Shown in pieces: positions 47,236-59,129 of a stretch of 64,000 bases of DNA. The first letter of the stretch is position 1; every line of letters starts with the position of its first letter. A model generated the notes under the pieces. It did no database searches, had not been told where the DNA came from, and saw only the letters and a list, made by a program, of their open reading frames with translations. The DNA comes from Ryuthela nishihirai (lineage: Eukaryota > Arthropoda > Arachnida > Araneae > Heptathelidae), in assembly GCA_038380435.1 (NCBI GenBank), contig JAWZYU010000013.1:69031446-69095445 (forward strand). Direction: 5' to 3'. A program made the position numbers and the translations under genes.

Positions 47236-47727
47236 CAATTTGAAAGTGGGGGGGAGGAAGAAAAAACTCTGACATATGGTAAAGAATATATGAACCGAAA
47301 TGCATGCCAATAAACTATTTTATAATTCGTCCTATTATTGCCTATTGCATAATTAAAATGCTGCAATTATTTTAAACTAAATTTAAATCTTAGTGTGAAC
47401 TGAAACGAAAAGATTGGAAATGATTCTTAGAAACAATAATTTTTTTGAGTTTTAACACGCTAAAACTTATTTTTAAGAAAAGGCCGAGGGCACCGATTGT
47501 CAGTTGCGAAAGATTAAAAAAGGGTCATCAAAGGTAATTAAATCAAAGTTTAAATTTCTAATTTTTCTCGCAATTATAAATAAAAAATAAGTAAAAGGAT
47601 AAATTGCTTCCTTTGATTTTAATTTCAAATAATAGGAAATAATTTAATTTTTACTTATTTTTCATTCACTATTATGAGAAAATCTTTGAAATATGACCCT
47701 GTCTGAATTCATCTTTAGTGATGGGGT
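47236..47727. other. AT-rich unassigned DNA, right arm
   Basis: Mirror of about 29805-30294. Confidence 0.4.
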
Positions 47728-48097
47728 TGGGTTGTTTTACCTCTACATTTTTGCACACCATGGGCTAAATGGCCAGGTCTCATGAACCGCGAAGGTTCAG
47801 AGAAGGTTAGGTGACCCACTGGAACAACTGTTGGGAGGCAGATGATAGTCTCCCGTCAAGGCCATCCAGCATGTTCTTTAACGTGCACAGCTCTCCCGAA
47901 CACGGGGCCACGGCTTAACGTCCCATCCGACGGACAGCGGCCTTTCCAAGCCTTTCAGTGTCCCCTACTGACCATGGGCAGGGCGGGAAATTTTGCGGAG
48001 ATAAATCTCAACGCTCACCCAGCTGGGACTCGAACCTGGGAACTACAGATTACGAGCCTGGCGCGCTACCGACTGAGCCACCCCCGCTCCTCTAGTG
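47728..48097 (-). repeat. SINE-B, right arm
   Basis: Mirror of 29434-29803, including the flanking target duplication (tagtgatgggg on both sides), so the insertion predates the arm duplication or was copied between arms. Confidence 0.9.
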
Positions 48098-48674
48098 ATG
48101 GGGATAAAGCTGACATGTAAGTAGTCGTGCCATCTGGTAAGGAAAAATTATTCAGCAGTCAAAACACAAATTACCTCTAGACATAGAATAGAAGAAATAA
48201 TTTGACAGAAAAAGCGACACAAACGTTATTTCGCACGAATATAATATTGGCCAGTAAATTACGATGCGATAGTAAAAGGTATTAAGCAGAGAAATATTTG
48301 CCGAATGGTAAAGAAAAGGAAAAGAAAAACTTCCTTCCTATCCTAGTTGAAATAAATAAGGCTATGCTACGATATTTTATAAAAATTCTGAAATTTTTCT
48401 ACATTTTTTATGGATGGTGGATTAATCTGTAATTCCATTATGAGGAATTGTTGTTTTCCATTCATTCTGTATAATCGCGAGTCAGCTGTAGTTAAAATCA
48501 AGCTCTTGAATAGTTTTGAAAAATACTCATGTTAAAATTTTAAACACAACCGCTTTCGCTTTTCTCGAAAAGTTCTGACCAAAGATTCTGATTATAGCTT
48601 TTACGATAAATGAATTTTGAACGAAAACAAACATTCCGTAGATTGTCCGGAAAACAAGCTGTGATTGCATTTTA
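48098..48674. other. unassigned DNA, right arm
   Basis: Mirror of 28846-29419; includes the nested inverted repeat blocks near 48485-48660. Confidence 0.45.
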
Positions 48675-48885
48675 AATGAAAAAATAAATACTCCCTCAAG
48701 AAACTGCTTGCCACATATGTTTGACAGGAGGAGCCTGTCAGTTTATACGCCATAATAGAAGGTCTGTAAGTGTTGCTGGACCTCAGCAGAAGAACACCAT
48801 AAACATCCATACCTTACCCGGTGCTCGAACCCAAGTCCCTTAGATCAATAGCCAAGCCCGCTAACCACTCACTCTACGCAAATTA
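48675..48885 (-). repeat. SINE-A, right arm
   Basis: Mirror of 28641-28845, with the same shifted inverted repeat variant (gacaggaggagcctgtca). Confidence 0.88.
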
Positions 48886-49206
48886 ATCTTGCCCTTCCTT
48901 TCTGTTGTCATCTTTCCGATCCCCTCCTCTCCCCCCCCCCCGAACAGTACTCCAGTCGGCGCGGATTTCCCAGTGACAAGCCATAAATTCATTATGGCCT
49001 ACGATATTATGGCTATATTATTATTGGCCTAGAACCCCACGTGTCTGAGATTTCCTCCCCTAAAACTGGCAAAGTCCATTTACTCCAACTGTCCACTTTT
49101 GTTGCACTGAAGCACCTGACGTCCTGTAAATTCATCAGCTTTTCTTTTTCGACATAATTATTTTTCCCACCCTCCTTCGCCTGCCTCAGTGATACACATC
49201 CTAATC

Positions 49207-49456
49207 AACACCTGCTACAACAGAAGGCCTGTGGACCAGGTTATGACGTCAGCATAAATAGTCCTGTAAAGTAGATGATTCTTATATATTTATTTCCATT
49301 GTTATAAATGGTGTACTTTTATAGTAATGCTTATTTATAAATATACATTATTTAGAAGAAAAATAATTCGTATTCATTAGCATTATGATAATTGCTAATA
49401 ATTTTTAGTGCCAAATAATTTTTATCTATAATAATATATATTTGTAAACAAACATT
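49207..49456. mobile_element. hairpin MITE, truncated copy in right arm
   Basis: Mirror of 28313 down to 28071. It keeps the terminal repeat near acagaaggcctg and most of the hairpin, with more substitutions than the rest of the arm, but lacks the far 67 bp with the other terminus. It is cut at the palindrome boundary. Confidence 0.85.
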
Positions 49457-49505
49457 CATCCTCATTTGTTCAATAACATGAAAAAACAAACATTCATTTG
49501 TTCAA
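49446..49505. repeat. junction micro-duplication
   Basis: Two near-copies in tandem: aaacaaacattcat then atttgttcaa at 49446-49473, and aaacaaacattcatttgttc at 49484-49505, exactly between the end of the arm and the first recognisable Gypsy codons. Confidence 0.8.
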
Positions 49506-51960
49506 CAAGTCATCTCGATGAATGCGCCTCCCGATTTGCTTCTCCTATTGTACTCGTAAAGAAGAAGGACAATACATACAGCTTTTGCGTAGACTTCCGG
49601 GCCCTGAATGCGAAGATCATCCCGATCATCCCTGATTCGTACCCTTTGCCTCTGATAAATGAGATTATCAATCAGCTGGCACATGCCAAATATTTTAGCT
49701 CCTTGGATATGGAATCCGGATTCTGGCAAGTCCCCGTTCACCCTCGGGATGTCCAGAAGGGACTTTTTGAATTTAATTTCCTACTGTTTGGCTTCAGAAA
49801 CAGCCCCACCACATTTCAACACCTGCTTGACAACGTCCTGATGGAAATGCGAGAGGAGCAGGTCTTATTTTAACTGGACTACATTATGGTGGCCTCGCAA
49901 ACTCTCGACCAACATACAGATAGGCTACAGAGAATTTTTGACTCCCTGCAGGCTTTCAATCTAAAATTGAAGCCGTCGAAATGGCAATTTTTGAAGCCAT
50001 CACTGACGTATTTAGGGCATCTAATCAGCGCCAGAGGAGTACAACTCGACTCCAGAAACTTCGAACCTGTGGAAAAATTTCACCAACCGCGTTCCGTACA
50101 AAACGTCCAGGCCTTCCTTGGATTGATTGGATGCTATCAGCGGTTCATCGAGCGCTACGCCGATTTAGCCGCCCCCTTGGTTGCCCTCGTAAAAAAGGAC
50201 GCAAAATTCGCCTTAACGGCAGAGGTGACCTTTCAACATTTGAAGCTCAAGCTCATCACAGAACCTGTCCTCCTTTACCCCGACTTTGGAAAGAAATTTT
50301 TCCTGTCTACTGACGCCTCTAATGTAACGGTAGAAGTCATGTTAGAGCAAGAGATGAATGACGATTTTCGCCACCCATTGGCCTACACCAGCAGAAAGCT
50401 AAAGCCACCTGAAACGCGATACTCGACTATCGAGAAGGAGGCCCTGGCCATTAAATTCGCCATCACCCACTTCAGGCAGTATCTGTATCGCAGACAATTT
50501 GCGGTCATCTCTGATCATGCACCCTATGCCTACCTGATGAAACTCAAGGACCCATCCAGTCAGTTAGCCAGATGGAATCTTGCACTACAGGATAACGACT
50601 TCGATGTAGTTTACCGGCCAGGAAGCAAAAATGCTCCAGCAGACACATTGTCCCGACACATACTGGCGATGGACGAACAACCACCTACCCCAACCCCTTG
50701 GGAGATAAGTCCCGGATAAGGGAGATGCAACTGGAAGACCCCCCACTGAAACACCCGGCCACCATCGGCACAGCTGCCGGAACAATATTACATGTGCGAC
50801 GGGGTGCTTTTTCACTTTACGTTCCTCAGCCTCACAGCACCCGAACCGATATGACAGAACAGCTGGTTATCCCCACGAGTCTATGTGGGCAAGTATTGGA
50901 GTTATGCCATGATAACCCATGCTCAGGGCACTTAGGGGAACAGAAGACCCTTAACCGAGTGAAGGCGGAATATTTTTGGCACGGTATGCACAACAATGTG
51001 AGGAACTACGTTCAGACGTGCGATCCTGCTTGCAAAGAAGGGGATATGTGGAAAAAGGAAGCGAAACCTGGTTCGCGCCCCACTGACAAACCGACCGTTC
51101 CAACGAGTAGGAATGGACAAACTGGGTCCCCTACCCACTACACAGAGGGACAATAAATATGTATTAGTCGTGGTGGACAATTTCACTAAGTGGGCGTAAT
51201 TATACGCCTTTCCCCCACCAGTCTTCAGAGTCAATAGCCCGAGTCTTTGTAGAGGACTACATACCCAAACATGGCATCCCCACCACTGTGATCAGGACAA
51301 TACCAAAAATTTTACTGGCCGTATGATGGCCGAAATTTTCAACAAGCTCGAGATAGTAAAACAGAATACTAGTTTCTACCACCCCTCCGCAAACAGGGTT
51401 GTAGAACGCCTCAATAAATCCATCACATCCATTTTATCACACTTGGTAGCGGAACGAAATCAGCTGTGGGATGAGCATCTGCCTTTTGTATTAATGGCCT
51501 ATTGTAGCGCCACCCACAGTTCTACCCAGGAGACCCCATATTATCTCTTGTATGGCAAGGACGTGGCCCTCCCTTACCAACTACGGCACACCAAGGACCT
51601 GCCCACCTATGGGGATACCTGCAGCTATGGAGAACAGCTGGCCCAACACCTGAACTGGGCTTACGAAATGGTAACAGAAAATTTGGAAGTGGCAGCAGAG
51701 CACCGAGAATGACAGTGACGGAGGGTGGCTGTCGACAATGACATCAAGGTGGGTGACTTAGTCTTCCTGTACAGCCACTGGGTACCCCGGTGGAATACCC
51801 GAAAACTTTCCAAATTTTCCACCAGACCATGGTGTGTGCTATAACAGGTAACGGCTCTAAACTACAAGCTTGCTCTGATCACGAACCCTCATCGCATCAA
51901 GACTGCACACGTGGATCGATTAACGAATTTGAGGAAATGACCTCACACCTCATAGTAGAA
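49506..51960 (+). pseudogene. Ty3/Gypsy retrotransposon pol, 5'-truncated and inactive
   Basis: Starts inside the RT domain: SRFASPIVLVKKKDNTYSFC, VDFRALN, SSLDMESGFWQVPV, FGFRNSPTTFQ. At about 49866-49884 the expected YLDD motif is a stop followed by LDY, so one catalytic Asp is lost. RNase H follows (LSTDASN, IEKEALAI, ISDHAPYAYLM, NAPADTLSR), ending near 50670. After a frame break comes the integrase HHCC-type region (CHDNPCSGHLG ... CDPAC), a broken catalytic core, and the C-terminal part (YHPSANRVVERLNKSI, LPYQLR). A final shifted fragment resembles the GPY/F-type tail. Gag, protease and the 5' LTR are absent because the palindrome junction lies there. No env-like gene was recognised. 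Confidence 0.92.
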
Positions 51961-53765
51961 CCGCCCCATCAGGAAGCGCACAATCCATCACCACTGCCAA
52001 AAAATCCACCAAAGCCAGTCGGAAAATGCAAGAAAGAAACATGGCCGAAGTGAGTGGAGAGGCGCAAGTTCAATGACAATTGGGATTTTGACCCGCAGGT
52101 CACACTGAACTATGCCATAGAGCACCCTTCACTACCCACCACGCAAGGTACACCCCACCGACTACTGTACCTGGGTCAACCCCTCCTGTCGTCACTCCAG
52201 CGCAGCCAGCGATGCATTCAGACTCCCTATGCCAGCGAGATATATTGGGCTGGGCAAAGACCTCAACAGTAGTGGTGAACAGATGCTATGTCGCCTGTAC
52301 CTCCGACAGGCCACGGTAAGATCAGTTGCCCTTACCACAGCATCCTCTATGAGCAAAGCACTGAGGCAGTCAAGACGACAGGCAGAGCAGCTCCTGCCAC
52401 TTTGTGTTGCCATGGCGACCACCAGCTGATGCACGCTGGGGCAGTGACACTCTGAGATGGCTGGAAGCAAAGATTACATCATCTCCGCATTGTCGGAGTT
52501 TTAATGAGTGGCTCTCACTGGGGAAGGTTACTTCTACACGTAACTAGTCATTAAGCAGCTGACTCATATCTGACAAGGGTAGTCGTGGTGCTCATGAAAG
52601 CCAACGCTGCAAGAGCCATTGGGCGGATGGGTGTTCATCTTCCTACACATTTATCTCTCTCCACGGGGACACTACACACAAATTCAGGGGACTCAAATTA
52701 GGAAGCAGGCTGAATATCATGTAGAGTAGTGACGTCTGATACAACGGCAATAGGAGTGTGTACCGTTATGAAATTTGATAAAGTGATTGAGATTATTTTA
52801 TGTATTAATCCATTACGTGAGCAAAGTATTTGGATTGTCCTGATTGAAAAAAAAAATTTTATGTAATGTTATATTGTGTAATAAATATATACAATGTAAT
52901 GTTATATTGCGATCGAGCTAAATTAGAGTTTGCTGAATAGCTTGTAGGCCAAATATCTGTTACATAAATGAAGGATTGTATAGTATTAAGTGAAGTACCC
53001 TAAATGATTTATACACCAGTAATGGCCTTGGAATGAGAAACAAAAGAGAGATTTTCTCTTTTTTTTTTTGGCTATCGTACACATAGTCATTTTAAGTGAA
53101 ATGTCTTGCCAGCTAGTGGCCTCACTGTGGAGAAAGAGGCAGTCTGAAGTGTTAAATTGTACAGGCTAAATTCAGGCAGTACTGAAGTCTTCTGGAATAT
53201 AGGTGGAAAATACTATAATTCAACACGTGTTTTAGAGTGATATTGAAGTGATACACGTTTTATCTATCTATTTTGTTAACTCCATGTAGATATGGGGACA
53301 CGTGGCGGCTGGTAATGAAAAGAACTGTTTTGTAAATTATTGATGTGGGAAAAAAAACGATTTCTGACCCTCCTAGTTTCTTTTATTTTCATGTGCTGCT
53401 GTGCTGGAATCATCATCCAACAGAGGACTGAGGAGAGGCCAGACTCAACTCCACTGGACCTAGGCAGACGTGGCGGATGATGGCGCCCCAGTGAATGAGT
53501 GCAGTGCGTGTATGACGTCCAGCCCACAAGGCCGAATCGGGACTCTGCCTTCTAGGAGGAACTTTCTTCTCCAACCTGCGACTATGAACATTCCTCTAAA
53601 ACGTAAACCCAGGAGTATCGTGACTTTTGTATTTCTCTTCCCTGCTACAGAAAACTACAGGTACAAGGACTGTTAGTCAGTTAGCATGAACAGGTCGCCA
53701 TCTCTTGCCAGGCCATGGACCTTTCCGTGCCTTTGCCTACCCCGCCCCCCTTAAGGGGGATAAGT
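51961..53765. other. probable Gypsy 3' flank, unassigned
   Basis: GC content falls gradually. No LTR can be defined because no second copy is in the window. 52060-52480 has overlapping short frames without a domain. 52740-53260 is AT-rich. Confidence 0.35.
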
Positions 53766-53953
53766 ATGTCGTGCCCACATTTGTTTTATCATGTGGACAC
53801 GACTTTTGGCGTTGAGGGTCATGGCCACCCTTATTCTTGTTCCGATAGTGCCTTTCCATTTTGCCTCCATTTTTGTGTCCAGTTCAATGAAGAGGAACTT
53901 GGCCGCAGGCCCAGAACTTTCCAGATTGAGCCTGAAACCTCAGATGGCAGAGG
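53766..53953. repeat. repeat D with terminal hairpin, copy 2
   Basis: Second copy of the repeat at 41460-41650, same orientation, starting with the same 12-bp stem-loop and ending cagatggcagag. Differences are scattered substitutions; flanking sequences are unrelated. Confidence 0.78.
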
Positions 53954-55738
53954 GATTACATGACATGCTTAGTAAACAACGTTGGCCGGAGTGGAGCTGA
54001 GATTCGCACCTCGGCTACTCTGACCAATCACGTACAGCCATGCATGAGCATAGGTGACCTCTGCCAGGGGAACCAGGCAGTATGCCTCGAAAAAGAAGCG
54101 AAAAAGTTCAGTTGTTTTTCGTCGTTCTGAAAGGAAGGAAGTCTTGAACTAGTGCTGCTGAAAGATGAAAGCGACAAGAATGGTCGTTAGCACCCTTTGA
54201 GATACAGCGGGCGGCCGAGAAAAAAACCTGTAGCCACGGAAAGTGGCTAGTCAACCTGCAATGACATCCCCTGGGATCAGCCTGCATAGAACGAGGAGGT
54301 AGGGTTGAATTCAATTATTCTGGTTTTAACTTTTCCCACTCAATTACATTACTACCGCCGTCAGGCGGCATATATGGAACTAACACATTGTGACATCGAC
54401 TCATCCATTGAAACTGAATTGTTTTCCCGAGTGGGACTTTTCATAACTGTTAAGGACTATTAGAGTCACGAGCAGGTAGCTCGTTCATCATGAACTTTTT
54501 AGCGAACTGATCTCCAACGCGCAAAAAGTTTCCCTTGATTGAAAAGGGTCACGCCAGAGGTGCTGTTGAATTTGTCCCAAAAGTGGGAACTACATATGTG
54601 TAAAATGTTTAAAAGTAATTTTTGTTCATAAATGTTGTATTTTATTGTTAACTGCAGAATTTGCTCAGTTGTCATTTTCCTAAATGTCTGTTCATTTGAA
54701 TATTGGGTCACGAAAACTGCCTAGATTTGGCAGCAAGTAAACGTATCATGGCCTAAGTGTTTGTATCGCCCAAAATATACACAGCGGTGGTCATAACACT
54801 TCTCCCAAGCCTTCGCCTGCTCTGCAAGGTGTTTCATTTATGAGAATCATAAACTGGTGACTCCATTCAGGCTGTTGAGCCTGTGCTTGAGGCCATTGTA
54901 TTCTGCTGTGTATATCTAACTTAATAGAGCAATGAATAAAAATCAATAATCTTCGAACAAAATCCACTTTATTTTCCACTAGTATGGACATTCTGTGATC
55001 CCGTTCATTTCTACTTTCATCATTTTACTTAAGTTTGATCGTGACAAATTCAACTTCAATTTTATTTTACAAAAAAATATACATTTGTTTTTCCTATAAA
55101 CAACCCACAACCTAAGCTTTTCCGGGTTATTATATTACATATTACATTGTGTAGAGATAACATAGAAATACACATAGAAATATAAACATATTAACATGCA
55201 AGCATACACACAAATGAAAAATTTCATTCTATCCGAATCTTCAAATATTATCATGATTCATGTCAAAATAATTCGCAGCTTCAGGATGTAGACAAAATGA
55301 TTTTCCTTGGTATATGATATATAAAGTCAATATCTGCAAGCAGATGACGTTCAAATATTTTTTCTTGAAGAAATTCCTTTTTCTATATACACCCAATTGC
55401 GTTTTGCAGGGTAGATATGTTGCCGAAAAAACCGTGTAAAAAATACAGTGCTTATGAAAAAATAGAAGATTGGTTCCAGACGTGAAAACCCAGTTGAAAC
55501 AAGTTGTTTTCAAATAAATCAAATCAAAACCTTTAACTAAATCTTTATTTGATTTTTAATCATTTAAACACATTTTTTATTTTATAATAATAATATATGT
55601 ACATATAAATAATATGTGCATAGATAATTATATGTACATATATAAAGTAAATTATCCTTCATAAAGAAAATAATATGTCACTAATTCAAGAATGCAAAAG
55701 TGCAAAAAAATGACTTACATGTGTTAATTAACTAGATT
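53954..55738. other. unassigned DNA
   Basis: Short frames only. 55000-55738 is very AT-rich. A gttgaaac block near 55495 and ccgtgtaaaaaa near 55433 could belong to the terminal repeat of the Tigger element that follows, but this is not secure. Confidence 0.35.
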
Positions 55739-55966
55739 TTATTCATTGTCACTTTCTGACAATAGATGCATTCGTTTGCGTAAGACTGTAATTAAATCAC
55801 GTTCATCGCTTGAATAATTTTGGCCGTCCTGTTCATACTCCAATGGTGAAATGCTCTCTATGGCATGGGCAACCAAATTATCAGTTGTTTCCAGTGATTC
55901 TGAAGTTTGATTAGTTTTAACAACGAACTCTGTAGTCAATCGTTGAGATCCTGCTTTGACTAGATC

Positions 55967-56470
55967 AGGGGTTCTCAACGTGGGGTACGCGGTAAAAGTT
56001 TTTGGGGTACGCCGTGAGAGTTCAAAAGTCGCTAGATCTAGTAACAAAATCGCCAAGCTGGCAACACTGCTATGCAAAAATATCATTTTTTGCGTTTATC
56101 GTTATATGTAATTTATGAATACAAAATTTAATGTATATTATATGTTTTATTTTATTCCCATTGTTATACTTTAACTATAGTTTTATCTATTTGCATCGCT
56201 TATCATTATTTTCAATGCTCTATCAATGCTTTATCATTATTTCAGCATGATTTTTAATGCTTTATCCTTATCTAGTTTATCTAAAATGTATTGGAATGTT
56301 CGTCTTTCGTAGTAAGTTTTAAATGTGGCAATTATACCCCTGGCCTAGTGGTTGCATTAAGGATGTATTACGCGGCAGAAAACAAAATTGCACATTTAGG
56401 TACAAAGGGTGCGCCAATTATATACACATTTCCAGGGGTATGTGAAGCATGAAATGTTGAGAACCACTGG
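55967..56470. mobile_element. hAT-like MITE carrying a Tigger coding fragment
   Basis: Ends caggggttctcaacg and gttgagaaccactgg match the family at 15763-16062. A perfect 8-bp duplication, actagatc, lies at 55959-55966 and 56471-56478. Length is 504 bp instead of 300: about 208 bp (56192-56399) replaces a short stretch near the right end. Part of this insert (56263-56399) resembles the Tigger coding region at about 56955-57095. Confidence 0.92.
56263..56399 (-). pseudogene. captured Tigger transposase fragment
   Basis: Matches the local Tigger relic over ttatccttatctagtttatc, the attggaatgtt block, aaatgtggcaattata and cggcagaaaacaaaattgca. It keeps MQPLGQ and YYERRTFQYILDKLDKDK, where the local relic has a damaged QPLD site and a stop after YYER. 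It therefore looks copied from a different or earlier, less damaged Tigger. Confidence 0.82.
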
Positions 56471-58037
56471 ACTAGATCTTTGTATAATTCTTGATAACGC
56501 ATCATACATGGCTTCAGTTCACGTTTAAACTGCTAAGCACGTTCGACAGTGGGATCATGTGTAAGAAAATGACTTTCCAATTTACTAGCCATTTGAAGCC
56601 CTTCGTTAATTAAACCTGCAGTGAGTGAAACCTCTTCACCACCATAACTTTTTTCTTTTTCATCAGGAGTCTCAAGGACAGCTATTATTTCATCTTCGCT
56701 AAGAGCTTTGTCAACCAGCAATTCATCAATATCTGCAAACCATAAATCAACGAATCCTTCTCCACTAACTGCATGTGCTAAAGTGATGATATTAGGATAT
56801 TCAGTGGTATCTGGGGGTACAATCTTTGCTTTTTACATATTCTAGTCAAATAGCTTTCTAGCATGCGTTTAAAGTTGATGGTTTTAATTCTGATAGCACC
56901 CAGCATGTCTGATACAATCTAAAATAGAAAATTTCTTCCATCATCAATAACTGTTAGTGTTTTATCCTTATCTAGTTTATCTAAAATGTATTGGAATGTT
57001 CATCTTTCGTAGTAGGTTTTAAATGTGGCAATTATACCCTGGTCTAAGGATTATCGTATTAGGCGGCAGAAAACAAAATTGCAAATTTGGGTGTTCCAAA
57101 ATAGGATAGCCAGGCGCATTATCTATAATCAATAGAACTTTGAATTCGAGATTTTTTTCATTCAAATAGAGTTTAATTTCTGGAACAAAACATTTATGGA
57201 ACCGTTCATTGAAAATTCCTTTTGTACCCCAGGCTTTTTTGTTTGCCATCCAATATACTGGCAATTTATTGAAATCTACACATTTCACTGACCGTTGTCT
57301 TGGGGATCGATTGATGAGCAGCGGTTTTAACATAAGATCTCCTGAAGCGTTGCTGCAAAATAGAAAGGTCACACGATCCTTAGCTGCTTTAAAGCCACCA
57401 ACAGTTTTTTTATGATTTTGCTTCGTAGGTTCTACTCGGCATTTTTTCCAAAAAATAAAAGTTTCTTCTGCATTTCAAACTTGATCAGGAGTGTATCCAC
57501 CATATTCAATGATTTGGGCCAATTTTGGACAAAATTCTTTAGCAGCCGGCTCATATGCAAATGCAACTTCACCTTTTATCTTCACATTATGAAACGCGTG
57601 TCTTTGAAGAAATCCTGCAAGCCAACCTGTACTTGCAAGAAATTCTTATTTTTTGTTTAACTGAGCTGATGTGGTTGATTCCATTTCCTTTGTCTGCTTA
57701 TATATTCGCAATGCTATCTGTTTGATGGTATTTCCGTCTAGAGGTATTCTTTTCTGCGAGTTATCTTCTATCCACATTATTAGTGCCTTTTCCATCTTCA
57801 CTTTGACAATATCTCTCGTCTACGATGACGACTTAGCGCTCAAATTTGTTCCAGAAAGCACAAATTTTCTAATAGCGTCTTCATTTTTCTTGATGGTTCT
57901 TACGGTAGCTTCGTTCAAAACAAAATATTTACCTATGGATGTTGAACCTTCTCCAATTGCAAGACGATCTAAAATTTTGATCTTCGTATTTAAAGAGCTT
58001 TCCTTTTGTGCTTTTGTATAGTTGAGTTATCCGACAT

Positions 58038-59129
58038 CGTGGTAAGTCTTACGAAAAACATTTGAATTGCAGTTAATAAATCAGATGATAAAAAATTGAA
58101 AATTATCTATCAGCAAAATTTAATAAATTTATATTAGCAGAGAAAATAAAATTTCTTTTGAACCCCAAGCTTTTTTTAAAAGAAAACTTGTTGTGTAGTT
58201 ATATTAGAGTAATTTTTATTTTGGGGATTTCAGTGCGCCAAATGTGTATCTATAGTACATTTTCAAAGTTAAAACTACTTCGAAAATGTGACCATAAAAG
58301 CCGTATCTTTGTTATAAATGTAAATCCTAGGATTGTTTTTTGAATAAGAATTTTTTTGGAATTAAAGTCAAATGGGGATTTTTAAAAAGGCGCCATTTGA
58401 ACCGTTTTAGATCAAAATAATTGTATGAAAGACAATTGGAATTTTTTCCTAAACCGTGTCAAATCAAAATCGTGTTAAAAAAATCCGTGCAAACACAGGA
58501 TTTTGTGTACATATATCATTAGTTCGTTTAGTTATCTTCTGTTGTTATTGTAGACGATTAATTTAGAAGCTGCAAAATCATGTTGATGTTTTGGCAGAAC
58601 TATGTGACTCAACCAACTATCGATATGGCGAAGGGCAACAAGGGAGGGCAAAAATGGTGACGAACGTGGCTATGAAATCATATTTTGTACTGCAGTTGCA
58701 GAATGAAGCCAATCAGTGTGAACACTTGATCTCTCACAAATCTAGAGTAATAAAAGCAGGTGTCTATGTGTATGTATATGTTTGTGTATCTCTGTGTATG
58801 TGTATGTCTACGTGTCTCTGTGTGTCTGTGGCAGTCATAACTCATCGAAAAGTCATAGTAGACGCTTAACATTTTCAGAGAATATTTCTGGTCATTGTCC
58901 GGAATGCAGTGCCAAATTTAAAGTCGAAAATCGAAAAGGGGATTTGCTAGAAGGAAAATATGTACGATGCTATCTATTCCTACAGAAATGATAATCGCTG
59001 TCAAATTTAGTGTTGCCATTACTGCTCCCTAACTGTGAAAGTAAGAGTCAAAATGACACTTATGATCCCAACATTTTCAAACGTATTTTTATTTTAATGC
59101 ATCCCATTGTATCTAGGGACCTGATTTTT
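58038..59129. other. Tigger 5' flank and unassigned DNA
   Basis: 58380-58500 has aaccgttttagatcaaaat- and aaaccgtgtcaaatcaaaa-like repeats, consistent with the 5' end of the Tigger element. An imperfect GT/TATG microsatellite occupies about 58762-58838. No gene. Confidence 0.4.

Larger units (their letters stand above)
41661..49456 (-). repeat. palindrome 2, right arm
   Basis: Reverse complement of 28071-36812, but about 0.95 kb shorter owing mainly to loss of the 35201-36196 equivalent at about 42273/42274. It also has a private 55-bp tandem duplication (44206-44315). All SINE insertions of the left arm are shared. The outer end breaks within the MITE hairpin and continues directly into Gypsy sequence. 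Confidence 0.93.
55739..58037 (-). pseudogene. Tigger/pogo transposase, full-length relic split by a MITE
   Basis: The start codon at 58037 is followed by a CENP-B-type first helix-turn-helix (IKILDRLAIGEGSTSIGKYF), then a second DNA-binding part with WLAGFLQRH, then the DDE domain: NAEETFIFWKK (the first catalytic Asp is Glu, preceded by a stop), FLFCSNASGDLMLKPLLI, LLIIDNAPGYP, FLPPN, and, after a one-base frameshift near 57052, LDQGIIATFK. The C-terminal part continues through 56721-56533, has one nonsense codon there, is interrupted by the hAT MITE at 55967-56470, and resumes in the same frame (KAGSQRLTTEF) to a stop at 55739. Length fits Tigger family members. Clearly inactive. Confidence 0.9.

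Noticed and set aside
53476..54000. Host exon in the GC-richer segment
   Set aside because: The readable part coincides with repeat D, which occurs twice; no splice-bounded conserved protein is visible.
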